The notes below the pieces were generated by a model. That model searched no databases and was not told where the DNA came from. It saw only the letters and a program-made list of their open reading frames with translations. A program made the position numbers and the translations under genes. Of a stretch of 64,000 bases of DNA, positions 8,193 through 17,873 are shown one piece after another. Within the stretch, counting starts at the first letter, position 1. Each line of letters begins with the position of its first letter. The stretch comes from an uncultured Sphingomonadaceae bacterium (GTDB taxonomy: Bacteria; Pseudomonadota; Alphaproteobacteria; Sphingomonadales; Sphingomonadaceae): positions 1 to 64,000 of the forward strand of contig CANMNF010000003.1 of NCBI GenBank assembly GCA_947499255.1. The letters run 5' to 3'.

Positions 8193-10658
8193 TTAAAAGT
8201 CGAAGCGTACCGATGCCGCGATGGTGCGGCCTGCAATAGAGCGTGCACGAACCAGACCGTTGCCCGGGATCGAGCCTTCTTCAGCTTCTGTGAAACCGAA
8301 ATTGTTGAACAGGTTGGTCGCATTTAAGGCAACTTCAACCCGGTCAACAGGGCGCACCGCAATGAAGGCATTGACCTGGCTGTAGGCAGGCAGCTCAAGC
8401 TGGTTGCTATCCTGCGTAAAGCTGTCGGTTGTGCCGATGATGTTGGCACCAGCTTTGAAGAAACCATCGTCATATTGCGCGGTTGCCTGATAAACGAAAT
8501 CTGCCTGGCGCCGCGGCGTGTTGCCGATCAAAGCGGCGTTGAGCGATTCCACAATTTCGGCATCGGTCCAAGTTGCACCCGCCGAAAGCGAGAACGGGCC
8601 AACCGAATAGGCTCCTTCAAGCTCAATACCATAAGCTTCATAATCTGTATCCGTCAGCAATAACGGCGCGATTTCAACATTGGTCTCGCTTGTCTCGGCA
8701 TAAAAGCCTGTGGCGAACAGCGAGAGGCCATTGGCCTGATATTTCAAACCCAGTTCAAGCTGGTTGACCTCGGCAATCACACCATCGTCACCGCCCGGCA
8801 AACCGCCATCGACGGTGCTGACAGCTGGAGAGAGCAGGCTGCGATCAGCTGTGTGGCGACCACCCTGACTGTAACGGGCAAAGACGCCCAGATCATCGGT
8901 TACAAGGTAGTTTGCGCCCAGCGACCATGAAAAATAGTCAAAGTCGTAGTTGACCGGAGCGGGATCATCGAGAGGCAGAACGCTCGTTTGCGCTTCTGCC
9001 GGGCTGATGTCCCCGTCATTGTTGAAATCAAAGCTGGTCACCGGACCATCACCGGTCACCGTTCCATTGGCATCACCATAATCGTAACGGATGCTGGCAT
9101 CCAAAGTCAGGCGATCAAATTCAACGCTGAGCGAGGCGAACGGCGCATAAGTGCTGTAGGCAACATCATAGTTACGACGGCAGCAATTGCCAAAGAAGCT
9201 GGCACCAAAACCTACAACCCCATTTTGGGTGATCGTGTTACCATCTGCATCAACGACATCGACAAGCACGGCTTGGCCGTCACCTTGGACAGTTTGCACG
9301 TGCGAGGTCCAAAGCCAGTCGGTGTCAACATCCTGACGTGACAGGTAGAAGCCCGATGTAAAAGTCGCCAAACCGCCGCCAAAATCGAAATCCTTGCTTA
9401 TGCGGAAATCATTGGTGATGTTGTCGAGGCTGTTAAGACGAACATTAAAGTTCACGATATTGGTCAGCAAACCATTGCCACCGATACTGGCGGCATCCGC
9501 CGCTGATCCAGAGTTTGGACCACTTGCGAACACCAAGCTCGACCCTGCGCCGCCGATACTGTCAGCAACTGCCTGAGCAGAATCCACGCCTGCGGGGAAG
9601 GGAGATACGAAGCTGCCGGAATTGTCAGCGTAACGGAAACGGTTGGTCAGCGTCCAGCCAGAGCCAACATCCACTTCTGCCTCAACGCCAAAAGCCTGTG
9701 ATTCCACCGAAAGGCCATCCTGGAAATTGAAAGTTGTTGGATTGTTGCCCCCATCAAGCGTCGTGATGGTTGTGATAAACGGGCTGTAAAGCGAATCCGT
9801 GCGCGGATCGAAACCGGCGATGGCGGTATAATCCGGATTGCCATCCGAGCCACCAACAGCAACTGGCTGCGGGAGAATGGTTGGAGTGCTGTCATTAAGA
9901 AGCTTGGCGTGGAAACGAATGTAACCGCCATCAAATTCCTTCGTGACATTGGCCTTGATCTGGCCGCCGTCATATCCGTTATAGCCGATGTCGCGCGGAC
10001 CCTCGCCAGTGCGATAAAAGCCGCCAACATGGAAATACAAGTCATCGGCCAGGGCTGCGCCATAATCGAAGTCGAGCCGATAGGTTTCAAAATCCACACC
10101 AACAGTGCCTTGGATGGCGCCGCCTTCACGTTGGCCGGTCTTCGAAATGAAATTGATCACACCGCCTGGGGCGTTCGAGGCAAAGGTCGATGCTGAACCA
10201 CCGCGAACCGCTTCGACACGCGCGACATTGCGGTCAGCGCGGAGGAAGTTGTCGGCGTTACCAAAGATGATGTCCCCAAACTCGAGAACTGGCAGGCCGT
10301 CTTCCTGAAGTTGGATGTAGCGGGCGCCGCCAGTTGAAACGGGCAGACCGCGAACGGCAATATTGGCATTGCCTTCACCGCCCGAAGCTTCGGCGCGAAT
10401 GCCGGGGATCTGACGGATAAGATCAGCTGACGAAGGAGGAGCCAGATCAGCGATCTGCGCTGCGCCTATGGCGCTGACCGAGATTGAGCTTTCCAGACGG
10501 TTTTGTCCGCGTGCAACCGCGGTAACAATGATCTGATCACTTTCTTCCGCAGCGACGCCAGTGTCATCGGCATCCTGTGCCAAAACCGGCGAAACGAATG
10601 CGGGTGAAGCAAAAACTGTGAGCGCGGCACCTGCCGCCAAGATTGAACGTAATTGCAT
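8193..10658 (-). CDS. TonB-dependent receptor, probably for sucrose
   Basis: An outer-membrane receptor of about 821 residues. The signal peptide is RSILAAGAALTVFASPAFVSPVLAQ, followed by a TonB box (DQIIVTA), a plug domain (LIRQIPGIRAE, APGGVINFISKTG) and a long beta-barrel ending in the typical terminal Phe (ASVRFDF). I set the start at ATG 10658, preceded by GGGAGAG at good spacing; the frame extends upstream through the operators and is not needed. It faces the sugar transporter across a shared control region with two LacI-type operators, so the substrate is inferred to be sucrose or a related fructoside. Confidence 0.88.
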   Translation of the reverse strand: MQLRSILAAGAALTVFASPAFVSPVLAQDADDTGVAAEESDQIIVTAVARGQNRLESSISVSAIGAAQIADLAPPSSADLIRQIPGIRAEASGGEGNANIAVRGLPVSTGGARYIQLQEDGLPVLEFGDIIFGNADNFLRADRNVARVEAVRGGSASTFASNAPGGVINFISKTGQREGGAIQGTVGVDFETYRLDFDYGAALADDLYFHVGGFYRTGEGPRDIGYNGYDGGQIKANVTKEFDGGYIRFHAKLLNDSTPTILPQPVAVGGSDGNPDYTAIAGFDPRTDSLYSPFITTITTLDGGNNPTTFNFQDGLSVESQAFGVEAEVDVGSGWTLTNRFRYADNSGSFVSPFPAGVDSAQAVADSIGGAGSSLVFASGPNSGSAADAASIGGNGLLTNIVNFNVRLNSLDNITNDFRISKDFDFGGGLATFTSGFYLSRQDVDTDWLWTSHVQTVQGDGQAVLVDVVDADGNTITQNGVVGFGASFFGNCCRRNYDVAYSTYAPFASLSVEFDRLTLDASIRYDYGDANGTVTGDGPVTSFDFNNDGDISPAEAQTSVLPLDDPAPVNYDFDYFSWSLGANYLVTDDLGVFARYSQGGRHTADRSLLSPAVSTVDGGLPGGDDGVIAEVNQLELGLKYQANGLSLFATGFYAETSETNVEIAPLLLTDTDYEAYGIELEGAYSVGPFSLSAGATWTDAEIVESLNAALIGNTPRRQADFVYQATAQYDDGFFKAGANIIGTTDSFTQDSNQLELPAYSQVNAFIAVRPVDRVEVALNATNLFNNFGFTEAEEGSIPGNGLVRARSIAGRTIAASVRFDF

Positions 10659-10727
10659 TTGGATACTCTCCCAAGAACCTTGATCGCTCCATCCTGTGAA
10701 GCGATTCGCACTATGAACTAGCAATGC

Positions 10728-10764
10728 TGCAAACGATTGCAACATCTAAATGCAAACGTTTGCA
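10728..10764. promoter_or_regulatory. Two LacI-type operators in the divergent sucrose promoter region
   Basis: TGCAAACGTTTGCA at 10751-10764 is a perfect palindrome with the central CG typical of LacI/GalR operators. TGCAAACGATTGCA at 10728-10741 is the same site with one asymmetric base. Their centres are 23 bp apart, about two helical turns, so two repressor dimers could bind the same face of the DNA. They lie between the receptor (start 10658, minus) and the transporter (start 10836, plus) and are best explained as targets of the LacI regulator encoded at 12177-13217. Confidence 0.8.
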
Positions 10765-10835
10765 ACATTGCTGCTTCATGTGTATTTCATTCTTCATATC
10801 AAGCCGTGCGCAAGCGGCTCCGGAGAGGATCGACA

Positions 10836-12170
10836 ATGAAAACTGCGACGAAACCACGCCTTTCGCTTCTGCGAATCATCGAAATGAACATCGGCTTTTT
10901 TGGTCTGCAGTTCAGCTTTGGATTGCAGCAGGCCAATATGGGGCCGATCTATGGATTCCTGGGCGCGGATGAAGCGACAATGCCGCTTTTGTGGCTTGCT
11001 GGACCGATGACCGGCCTCATCATTCAGCCCATAGTCGGCGCGATGAGCGACCGGACGAATTCCAAATATGGCCGCCGCACCCCCTATTTCCTTATCGGGG
11101 CGATCATTTGCACGATCAGCCTGTTCTTCATGCCTTATTCCAGCACTTTGTGGATGGCGGCATCTTTGTTGTGGATCCTTGATGCGGGCAACAATATCAC
11201 GATGGAGCCATATCGCGCTTATGTTGCAGACCGCCTTGTCCCTGAGCAGCGATCGATCGGGTTTTTAACCCAAAGCGCTTTCACAGGCCTTGCGCAAACC
11301 CTATCCTATCTAGCGCCAACACTGCTGACAGTATTTGTCGCACAAGATGTGCTGGACGATAATGGCATCCCCGTCATCGTCCGCATCGCATTCATCATCG
11401 GTGCAATTCTATCAATCTCGACTATCGTGTGGTCTGTATGGCGCGTTCCCGAATTGCCGATGACCGATGATGAAAAGGCGGTTCTTGAAAAGAAGCCCCT
11501 GACCGTGAAGGACACTGCTGCAGAAATCGTCAACGCGATCCGCGATATGCCAAAGCCAATGCGCCAACTTGCGCTTGCGATGTTGTGCCAGTGGTATGCG
11601 ATGTTTGCCTATTGGCAATACATCACCTTTGCCGTGGGCCGCTCGCTCTATGACACATCCGATCCTTCCACCGCCGCTTTTCGTGAAGCAACACTCACTA
11701 CGCAGCAAGCGGGCGCGTTGTACAACTTCATCGCCTTTTTGGGTGCCTTGTTGCTCATACCAATCGTGGCACGGATCGGGGCCAGATATGCCCATGCGGT
11801 ATGCTTGACGGCTTCTGGCGTGGCGATGCTGCTCATTCCCGGCGTGGAGACGCCTATGGCGCTGTTTGTCCTGATGCTGGGTATCGGTATCGGATGGGCC
11901 GGGATGATGGGCAACACATATGTGATGCTGGCCGATTCAATCCCGGCGGATCGCAATGGTATTTATATGGGCATCTTCAACATGTTCATCGTTATCCCGA
12001 TGCTTTTCCAGACATTGACCATGCCGCTAATTTACAATCCAGTACTGGGCGGAGATCCGCGCAATGTGTTGATGCTGGGCGGTGCGCTTATGCTTGTCGG
12101 TGCCATCGCGACATTATTTGTCGATGCGGGTCATCGCGTTCCACGTGAACAAAAGGCGCTGGCAGGCTAA
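10836..12170 (+). CDS. MFS sugar transporter (sucrose/H+ symporter type)
   Basis: A 444-residue, 12-helix inner-membrane transporter of the major facilitator superfamily. The N-terminal part (MNIGFFGLQFSFGLQQAN, then PIYGFLGA and WLAGPMTGLIIQPIVGAMSD) and the loop DRTNSKYGRRTP match the sucrose-transporter/GPH branch. It should import sucrose that crosses the outer membrane through the receptor at 8193-10658. The ATG at 10836 has GGAGAGGATC immediately upstream; earlier ATGs lie in the operator region. It is followed after six bases by the LacI regulator, forming a two-gene transcript. Confidence 0.87.
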   Translation: MKTATKPRLSLLRIIEMNIGFFGLQFSFGLQQANMGPIYGFLGADEATMPLLWLAGPMTGLIIQPIVGAMSDRTNSKYGRRTPYFLIGAIICTISLFFMPYSSTLWMAASLLWILDAGNNITMEPYRAYVADRLVPEQRSIGFLTQSAFTGLAQTLSYLAPTLLTVFVAQDVLDDNGIPVIVRIAFIIGAILSISTIVWSVWRVPELPMTDDEKAVLEKKPLTVKDTAAEIVNAIRDMPKPMRQLALAMLCQWYAMFAYWQYITFAVGRSLYDTSDPSTAAFREATLTTQQAGALYNFIAFLGALLLIPIVARIGARYAHAVCLTASGVAMLLIPGVETPMALFVLMLGIGIGWAGMMGNTYVMLADSIPADRNGIYMGIFNMFIVIPMLFQTLTMPLIYNPVLGGDPRNVLMLGGALMLVGAIATLFVDAGHRVPREQKALAG

Positions 12171-12176
12171 GGATCG

Positions 12177-13217
12177 ATGATGGCCGATTCAGATGTACAA
12201 CCTCTTACAGACAAACCAGACCGGGTTCGCACCATTACGGACCTGGCAAAGATTGCTGGTGTCTCGCCTGGAACCGTCTCACGGGCGCTTTCCGGCAATA
12301 GCCTCGTAAACACCAAGACACGCAAAAAGATCGAGTCCATCGCGCGCGAACACGGCTTTCGCCCGAACCAGATGGCAAGCAAGCTGCGCAGACAAAAAAC
12401 AGGGGTCATCGGAGTTGCCATTCCCCTTGGCCACGATGTGAGACAGCAAATCTCGGACACCTTCTTCATGACACTGCTGGGTCATCTGGCGGATGAGCTG
12501 ACCGAGCGGGGTTTTGACATCATGTTAAGGCGCGTCATCCCTGCACAGGATGAAGATTGGCTCGACCGGTTTATCGGGTCAGGCCTGATCGATGGCGTGA
12601 TTGTGATTGGCCAGTCCGACCAGTTTGAGCGGATCGAAGACGCGGCTGATGGCTACCTTCCGATGGTTGTTTGGGGCAACCATCAAGAAGGCCAGAGGCA
12701 TTGCGTTGTTGGAACCGACAACCGGCTGGGCGGAAAGCTCGCTGCTGAAAAACTTATAACAGCTGGAGCCAGGAACCTTGCCTTTATGGGAGATACTCAG
12801 GCGCTCGAATTTGCTGCCCGTTTCAACGGGGCAAAAGAAGTCTCCGAGAAAATGGACGTGCCTATCCGCGCCCTTGCAACGCATTTGTCACCGGATCGAA
12901 CCGCTGACGAAATCGCCCAGCATTTGCGCGAAATAGATGGCCAGGTCGATGGCATATTTGCAGCAACCGACACAATCGCAGTCACATGCCTAAAAGAATT
13001 GAGGGATCGCGGGATTGCCGTGCCAACTCAACTTAAGATCGTGGGTTTCGACGATCTGCCAATTGCGGGCCAAACCGTTCCCCCGCTCACGACTGTGCGG
13101 CAGGATATCACAGCGGGCGCAAAATGCCTTGCGGACCTGTTACTCAGGCGTTTGAACGGTGAGGATACAGAAAGCCTTGTCATGCCGCCGCACGTGATTG
13201 CTCGCGGCAGCGCTTGA
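12177..13217 (+). CDS. LacI-family transcriptional regulator of the sucrose genes
   Basis: The 346-residue protein has an N-terminal LacI helix-turn-helix and hinge (ITDLAKIAGVSPGTVSRALSG, then REHGFRPNQMASKLRR) and a periplasmic-binding-protein-like effector domain ending in DDLPIAGQTVPPLTTVRQD. The hinge-helix Leu-Arg pair that inserts at the operator's central CG is present, consistent with the CG-centred palindromes at 10728-10764. The start ATG 12177 has AAGGA upstream; a second ATG follows directly. It probably represses both arms until a sugar, likely sucrose or fructose, binds. Confidence 0.9.
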   Translation: MMADSDVQPLTDKPDRVRTITDLAKIAGVSPGTVSRALSGNSLVNTKTRKKIESIAREHGFRPNQMASKLRRQKTGVIGVAIPLGHDVRQQISDTFFMTLLGHLADELTERGFDIMLRRVIPAQDEDWLDRFIGSGLIDGVIVIGQSDQFERIEDAADGYLPMVVWGNHQEGQRHCVVGTDNRLGGKLAAEKLITAGARNLAFMGDTQALEFAARFNGAKEVSEKMDVPIRALATHLSPDRTADEIAQHLREIDGQVDGIFAATDTIAVTCLKELRDRGIAVPTQLKIVGFDDLPIAGQTVPPLTTVRQDITAGAKCLADLLLRRLNGEDTESLVMPPHVIARGSA

Positions 13218-13251
13218 GAGAAAATAGTTTGCAAATAACCCTGGGCAAAGT

Positions 13252-13266
13252 GCTGCGCATCGCAGC
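13252..13266 (+). terminator. Short hairpin after the LacI gene
   Basis: GCTGCG-CAT-CGCAGC forms a six-pair stem 35 bases after the regulator's stop codon and is followed by CTGCTTTAAAAT, a weak T/A-rich tail. It may end the plus-strand sucrose transcript. The remaining bases to 13409 show nothing else I can identify. Confidence 0.35.
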
Positions 13267-13408
13267 CTGCTTTAAAATCGTTCCGAAGGCACCACAAATC
13301 GGTCTGTCCGTTATCGGGCCATTATCGAGCTTAATTTAAGTGGAATGTGCAACGGCTTGTCGACGGTTTGATTTGCTTGATCTCCCCGCGCCATACGCAC
13401 GCTTGGTT

Positions 13409-14770
13409 TTAGCTTGAATAAAAATGCGTCGCCTCATCAAGCGATTGTGCTTCGCTGAAATCCTGCAGGTCAGGAATGCGACCGAAAGCGATTTTCGCGC
13501 CCAGATACCCTCCGGGCAGTTCGACCTTGGGACCGTAGGAGGCTGCATTTGGCCCATGTTTACTGCGCAGCCCGTCGAGCACCTGGCTAAGCTTCTCATG
13601 ACGCTGAGAGGCGGCTGGCGCGTCCTGTGCAGGGCACCGCCCATCGACAGCAGCGAACAGGTCTGGCTGGATCTCGTTGGTCCCAAGTAGCCCATGCAAC
13701 ATTACCGATACCGAGCGGGGTGTGAAGCCAACTTCTGCCCGTAACCGATCCAATCCGAGCGATAATGCCTGCAGGACCGCATGATCACTCCGGTTCGGTG
13801 ACAGCAATATTTCCGCGCTCCATCGCAGTTTTTTCTCTCGGTCACGGCGAGAGGTGCGGTACTCGCCTCCGCGCACGCTTAGCGTGAGTTTGCTGCAACT
13901 TTTGTCAGTCCGTCTGAGCCTGCGCGCTGCACTAAGGGCCAATTGACGCGAGCACTCGCGTATCTTTGACGGTGTGCGCCAATCGGCGGGCAGATTGCGG
14001 CTGTGGCCAAACATTCGCTTGACGGTGGGTGGTCGTTCCACGTGCAGACCGTGGAGTTCATTCCAGAACCGTTCGCCTTCGACATTGCCCCAGATAGCGC
14101 GGGCTTGCTTACGCTCTGTCATCCACAGATCGCGCAGATTGTAAATACGCGCTGCGTGCAAACGCCGCTCAATGCCTTGGGAAACACCCGGCAAATCGCG
14201 CAATGGCAAATGCGCAATGCGCATGGGAAGTTCGCACGATTGCAAGCGGACCAGACCATTCGGCTTGTTCATCTCGGCACCGATTTTCGCAAGTAACTCG
14301 GTCTGGGCAATACCGATGGAACAGGTCAAAACCTTGCTGAATTCACTGGCTAATGTCGTCTTGATTTTCGCAGCCAATTCTTCCGCTTGCGCTGCCTCCG
14401 AAGGCAGCAAATGACATACCACCTCATCGATAGAGCGCACGTTGAACACAGGCACACAACTTTCAATGGCGGCCAAAATCCGTTTATGAAGCCGCACATA
14501 CACATCGGGGCGAGCGACGACGAACACCATGTCTGGCGCTATTTCGCGTGCGGCCACAACGGTTGCACCCGATGGTACACCGCGCAGCTTCGCTTCACGG
14601 CTTATCGCGATGCATCCCGTACCGTAGGCATCGAGCGGCACGACGCCGATCGCCTGGCCCCGCAGTGCTGGATTAAAATGCTGCTCGGCGGATGCAAAGA
14701 AGCTGTCAAAATCCAGATACAGCCTTTGGGCATCACCCGACAGTTGGAGTTCTCCACGAGTCGTGCACAT
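13409..14770 (-). CDS. Y-family DNA polymerase (UmuC/DinB-like, translesion synthesis)
   Basis: The product of about 453 residues has the Y-family catalytic motifs: LDFDSFFASAEQ (first metal-binding Asp and the steric residues) and RSIDEVV (Asp-Glu pair). The thumb is LPGVSQGIERRL-like and the little-finger region carries TPSKIRECSRQL. These polymerases copy past damaged bases. It is longer than typical DinB and closer to the UmuC-like proteins sometimes annotated as ImpB. I set the start at ATG 14770, giving a 89-bp gap to the divergent photolyase; the upstream ATG 14878 would overlap that gene. The ribosome binding site is unclear. The C-terminus has the short hydrophobic motif QPDLFAA, a possible beta-clamp-binding peptide. 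Confidence 0.83.
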   Translation of the reverse strand: MCTTRGELQLSGDAQRLYLDFDSFFASAEQHFNPALRGQAIGVVPLDAYGTGCIAISREAKLRGVPSGATVVAAREIAPDMVFVVARPDVYVRLHKRILAAIESCVPVFNVRSIDEVVCHLLPSEAAQAEELAAKIKTTLASEFSKVLTCSIGIAQTELLAKIGAEMNKPNGLVRLQSCELPMRIAHLPLRDLPGVSQGIERRLHAARIYNLRDLWMTERKQARAIWGNVEGERFWNELHGLHVERPPTVKRMFGHSRNLPADWRTPSKIRECSRQLALSAARRLRRTDKSCSKLTLSVRGGEYRTSRRDREKKLRWSAEILLSPNRSDHAVLQALSLGLDRLRAEVGFTPRSVSVMLHGLLGTNEIQPDLFAAVDGRCPAQDAPAASQRHEKLSQVLDGLRSKHGPNAASYGPKVELPGGYLGAKIAFGRIPDLQDFSEAQSLDEATHFYSS

Positions 14771-14859
14771 TCCCCAGGCATTAGAACAAATAGGGAATAT
14801 CGCCAAGCAATCTGATGCTATCAAACGGAACTTTCGAAGCTTGAAGCCATTGGTTTGCC

Positions 14860-16380
14860 ATGGCAGGGCAGGGCACACAGGTGGTATGGTTCAAGCGTGA
14901 CCTGCGGGTCTACGACCATGCCTGTCTGACCGGGGCCGCCGCTAAAGGACCTGTATTAGCGATGGTGGTGGTGGAGCCTGAATACTGGGCATTGCCAGAA
15001 ACATCCTGGCGTCAGTTTGAACTGCTTCGCCAGGCGATCGCATCACTACAAGAGCACATAAAGGAGATAGGGGGGACATTGCTGGTCTGGACTGGCGATC
15101 TGGTGTCCGCTCTGGAGGCTATCCATGACGAGATTGGGCCATTCGACCTTTGGGCGCATCAGGAAACCGGCAATTTCTGGACGTTCCAGCGTGATGTTCT
15201 GGTGCGCAAATGGTGCGCGTTGCAGTCCATCCCTTTTGCCGAACCGGTGCAATATGGGGTTTGGCGCGGGTCACGCCTGAACAGAGATCGTTGGGCCAAG
15301 GATTGGGACACACTGATGTCGCAGCCGGTGCTTCAGCGACCAGAGGAAATCGTCTGGTCACAGGCCGTCCCCGCAAAGTTCAGCTGCGAGCTGCCGACCG
15401 ACAAGCAGCTTGGTCTGAAACCCGATGGTATCCAAGGCGTTCAGCCCGGCGGTCGCGCTGCCGCCATGGCAACCCTGCAGAGCTTTCTTACCAAGCGCGG
15501 CCAGGAATACCGCACTGACATGTCATCTCCGTCTCTTGGTGCCACAGGATGTTCGCGGCTGTCGGTCCATTTGGTGGCTGGATCGGTATCGATGCGAGAA
15601 TGCTATCAGGCCACAATGCGGCGCATCGAAGAATTGCACGATGATCGCAGCGCAAGCGCAAAGGCATGGCGGGCATCGCTAAAATCCTTCGTCGGGCGCC
15701 TGCATTGGCACTGCCATTTCATGCAAAAGCTTGAGACAGAACCGGAAATGGAGTTTCGTCCGGTAGCGCGTGTGTATGAAGGGATGCGTCCTGCAGCATC
15801 GCCGCGATGGCATGCAGCCTATGCCAAAGGCCACACGGGGTATCCATTTGTCGATGCGTGTATGCGCTCGCTTATTGCTACTGGCTGGATTAATTTTCGG
15901 ATGCGCGCGATGCTTATGAGTTTTGCCTGCTATGACCTGTTCATGCCCTGGCAGGAGGCGGGGGCAATTCTGGGCAGGCTTTTCACAGACTATGAGGCCG
16001 GCATTCATTGGACCCAATCGCAAATGCAAAGTGGCGAAACCGGCATCAATACGCTGCGCATTTACTCGCCGGTAAAGCAAGGTCGTGACCATGACGCAGA
16101 TGGCCAATTCATCCGGCGGTGGGTGCCCGAACTCAAGCATCTGACAGGAGATGCATTGCATGAACCATGGAAGCATGGCGGGGCGCAGAACTATCCTGAT
16201 CCAATAGTAGATCATACCACTGCGACAAAAGCCGCGCGCGAAGCGATTTGGGCGATCCGGCGCACTCCGGAAGCAAAAGCAGAAGCGGAAGATGTGCTTC
16301 TTCGACACGGATCTCGCCGCCGTCCACGCTCCAGAGCGCGCGCCAAGAAAAAATCCGACGCGAAGAAAGCGAAAGCATGA
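14860..16380 (+). CDS. Cryptochrome/photolyase family protein
   Basis: The 506-residue protein has an N-terminal photolyase alpha/beta antenna domain (VVWFKRDLRVYDHACL) and a C-terminal FAD-binding helical domain (GYPFVDACMRSLIATGWINFRMRAML, IHWTQSQMQSG, INTLRIYSP). It should bind FAD and repair pyrimidine dimers with blue light, or act as a light sensor; which one cannot be read from the sequence. The C-terminal tail after about residue 485 is very basic (RRRPRSRARAKKK), probably an extra DNA-binding extension. It overlaps the class II photolyase gene by ATGA at 16377-16380. Confidence 0.83.
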   Translation: MAGQGTQVVWFKRDLRVYDHACLTGAAAKGPVLAMVVVEPEYWALPETSWRQFELLRQAIASLQEHIKEIGGTLLVWTGDLVSALEAIHDEIGPFDLWAHQETGNFWTFQRDVLVRKWCALQSIPFAEPVQYGVWRGSRLNRDRWAKDWDTLMSQPVLQRPEEIVWSQAVPAKFSCELPTDKQLGLKPDGIQGVQPGGRAAAMATLQSFLTKRGQEYRTDMSSPSLGATGCSRLSVHLVAGSVSMRECYQATMRRIEELHDDRSASAKAWRASLKSFVGRLHWHCHFMQKLETEPEMEFRPVARVYEGMRPAASPRWHAAYAKGHTGYPFVDACMRSLIATGWINFRMRAMLMSFACYDLFMPWQEAGAILGRLFTDYEAGIHWTQSQMQSGETGINTLRIYSPVKQGRDHDADGQFIRRWVPELKHLTGDALHEPWKHGGAQNYPDPIVDHTTATKAAREAIWAIRRTPEAKAEAEDVLLRHGSRRRPRSRARAKKKSDAKKAKA

Positions 16381-17846
16381 CCTCTGGCGCTTTGGAGTTG
16401 CTTAATGCAGAATTGAAAGGGCGTGCGCAGGCGCTCAACAACCATGCTGTTAATCCAGACGGCAAATATGTGCTGGTATGGTTACAACAGACCTTACGAG
16501 GCGATGATCACCCGGCTATCGATGCAGGCGTACTGATTGCCAATCAACTGGGTCTGCCAGCTATTGTGTATCATGGTTTGCGCGAGGATTACCCCCACGC
16601 TTCTGCGCGGCTGCACAGCTTCATTCTAGGTGCGAGCCGCGCTATGGCTCGAACGCTGCGACAACGCGGGATCGCCTGCATCCAGCATGTCGTACGCCCC
16701 TCTCACGAAGAGAAGGGGCTTGTGTATCGTCTGGCTGACCCTGCTGCTTGCGTAGTGACTGATGCACATGCGACCTTTGTCGGGCGCTGGCAGGCAGACC
16801 GCTTTGCTGAAAAATCGGAGCGCGCAATATTGGCGGTCGATGCCACGCGGCTGGTGCCGCACAGTCTGCTCCCTTCCGGCCTTGGCGCGACCAAGGCTTT
16901 CAGGGCAGCACATGGCCCCTTGCGCGACCAATGCCTCGCCAACCGGCAGCAGATTGACCCGCAGCACCCCGCTTATGATGGCCCATTTCCTTTCGAACCG
17001 GACTTTTTGGCCGATCTGAAAGACGAAGCCATTGCTTCGCTGGTGGCCGAATGCCGGGTCGACCATTCATTACCGGTCAGCAAGGCACATCCACCCACGC
17101 GCGAGATGGCCCAAGCCCGTATTGCGAACCTCACAGGCAGTATTATCGCACGCTATAAATGGACGCGGAACAATCCCGCCGAAGCGGGCGCTGGAAGTCA
17201 GCTATCACCTTATCTGCACTTTGGTATGACCAGCCCGTTTGAGATTATGCGCGCAATTGATGCGGCAGGAATTACGCGCACGGTACGTTACAAATTTGTC
17301 GATGAGTTGCTGACTTGGCGCGAATGGTGTCACTGGCGTATGACCCATAAGCCGGATCTTTTTCGCTACAGTTCGCTGCCCACCGCAGCTCGCAAGACTA
17401 TGGAAGAACACAGGCATGATCCCCGCAACGTGCTTCCATTGAGCGAGCTGATCCACGGCAGGACTCCCGACGAAACATGGAATGCTGCGCAGCGCCAATG
17501 GTTGGCGACCGGCTGGATGCACAACAATTTACGCATGTATTGGGCCAAGCAAATTATGAAGTGGACCGCCAGCCCGCAAATTGCCTGGGCTACCGCATGC
17601 TACCTTAATGACAGGCTCTCACTTGATGGCCGCGATCCGGCAACCTATGTGATGATGCGGTGGGCATTTGGCGAAGCGCGTCCCGGTTATCAGGAACAGC
17701 CAGTCTATGGCTGGGTCAGCAAAAAGAGCGACAGTGCTTTGCGCAAACGCAAGAATGTGCCGGAGTGGCTCGAAATGATGGCTGGAACCCCTGTACCAGA
17801 AATTGCGGTTCCCGATGACAATAGATGGGCCGAGCCGTATCTTTAA
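16377..17846 (+). CDS. Class II deoxyribodipyrimidine photolyase
   Basis: The 489-residue protein has class II photolyase features: an N-terminal antenna domain with YVLVWLQQTLRGDDHPA, a central SQLSPYLHFGM, then DELLTWREWC and the C-terminal FAD/DNA segment WLATGWMHNNLRMYWAKQIMKW and CYLNDRLSLDGRDPATY. These enzymes split cyclobutane pyrimidine dimers with near-UV/blue light. The ATG at 16377 overlaps the preceding photolyase stop as ATGA; the frame is open further upstream but would run inside the other gene. Two photolyases of different class in one operon beside a translesion polymerase point to a dedicated light-damage locus. Confidence 0.9.
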   Translation: MTSGALELLNAELKGRAQALNNHAVNPDGKYVLVWLQQTLRGDDHPAIDAGVLIANQLGLPAIVYHGLREDYPHASARLHSFILGASRAMARTLRQRGIACIQHVVRPSHEEKGLVYRLADPAACVVTDAHATFVGRWQADRFAEKSERAILAVDATRLVPHSLLPSGLGATKAFRAAHGPLRDQCLANRQQIDPQHPAYDGPFPFEPDFLADLKDEAIASLVAECRVDHSLPVSKAHPPTREMAQARIANLTGSIIARYKWTRNNPAEAGAGSQLSPYLHFGMTSPFEIMRAIDAAGITRTVRYKFVDELLTWREWCHWRMTHKPDLFRYSSLPTAARKTMEEHRHDPRNVLPLSELIHGRTPDETWNAAQRQWLATGWMHNNLRMYWAKQIMKWTASPQIAWATACYLNDRLSLDGRDPATYVMMRWAFGEARPGYQEQPVYGWVSKKSDSALRKRKNVPEWLEMMAGTPVPEIAVPDDNRWAEPYL

Positions 17847-17873
17847 TCAGCGCGAACAATGCCGGAATGCAAA

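Noticed and set aside
14770-14878. Upstream start for the Y-family polymerase
   Set aside because: It would overlap the divergent photolyase gene and adds no family-like sequence before MCTTRGELQL.
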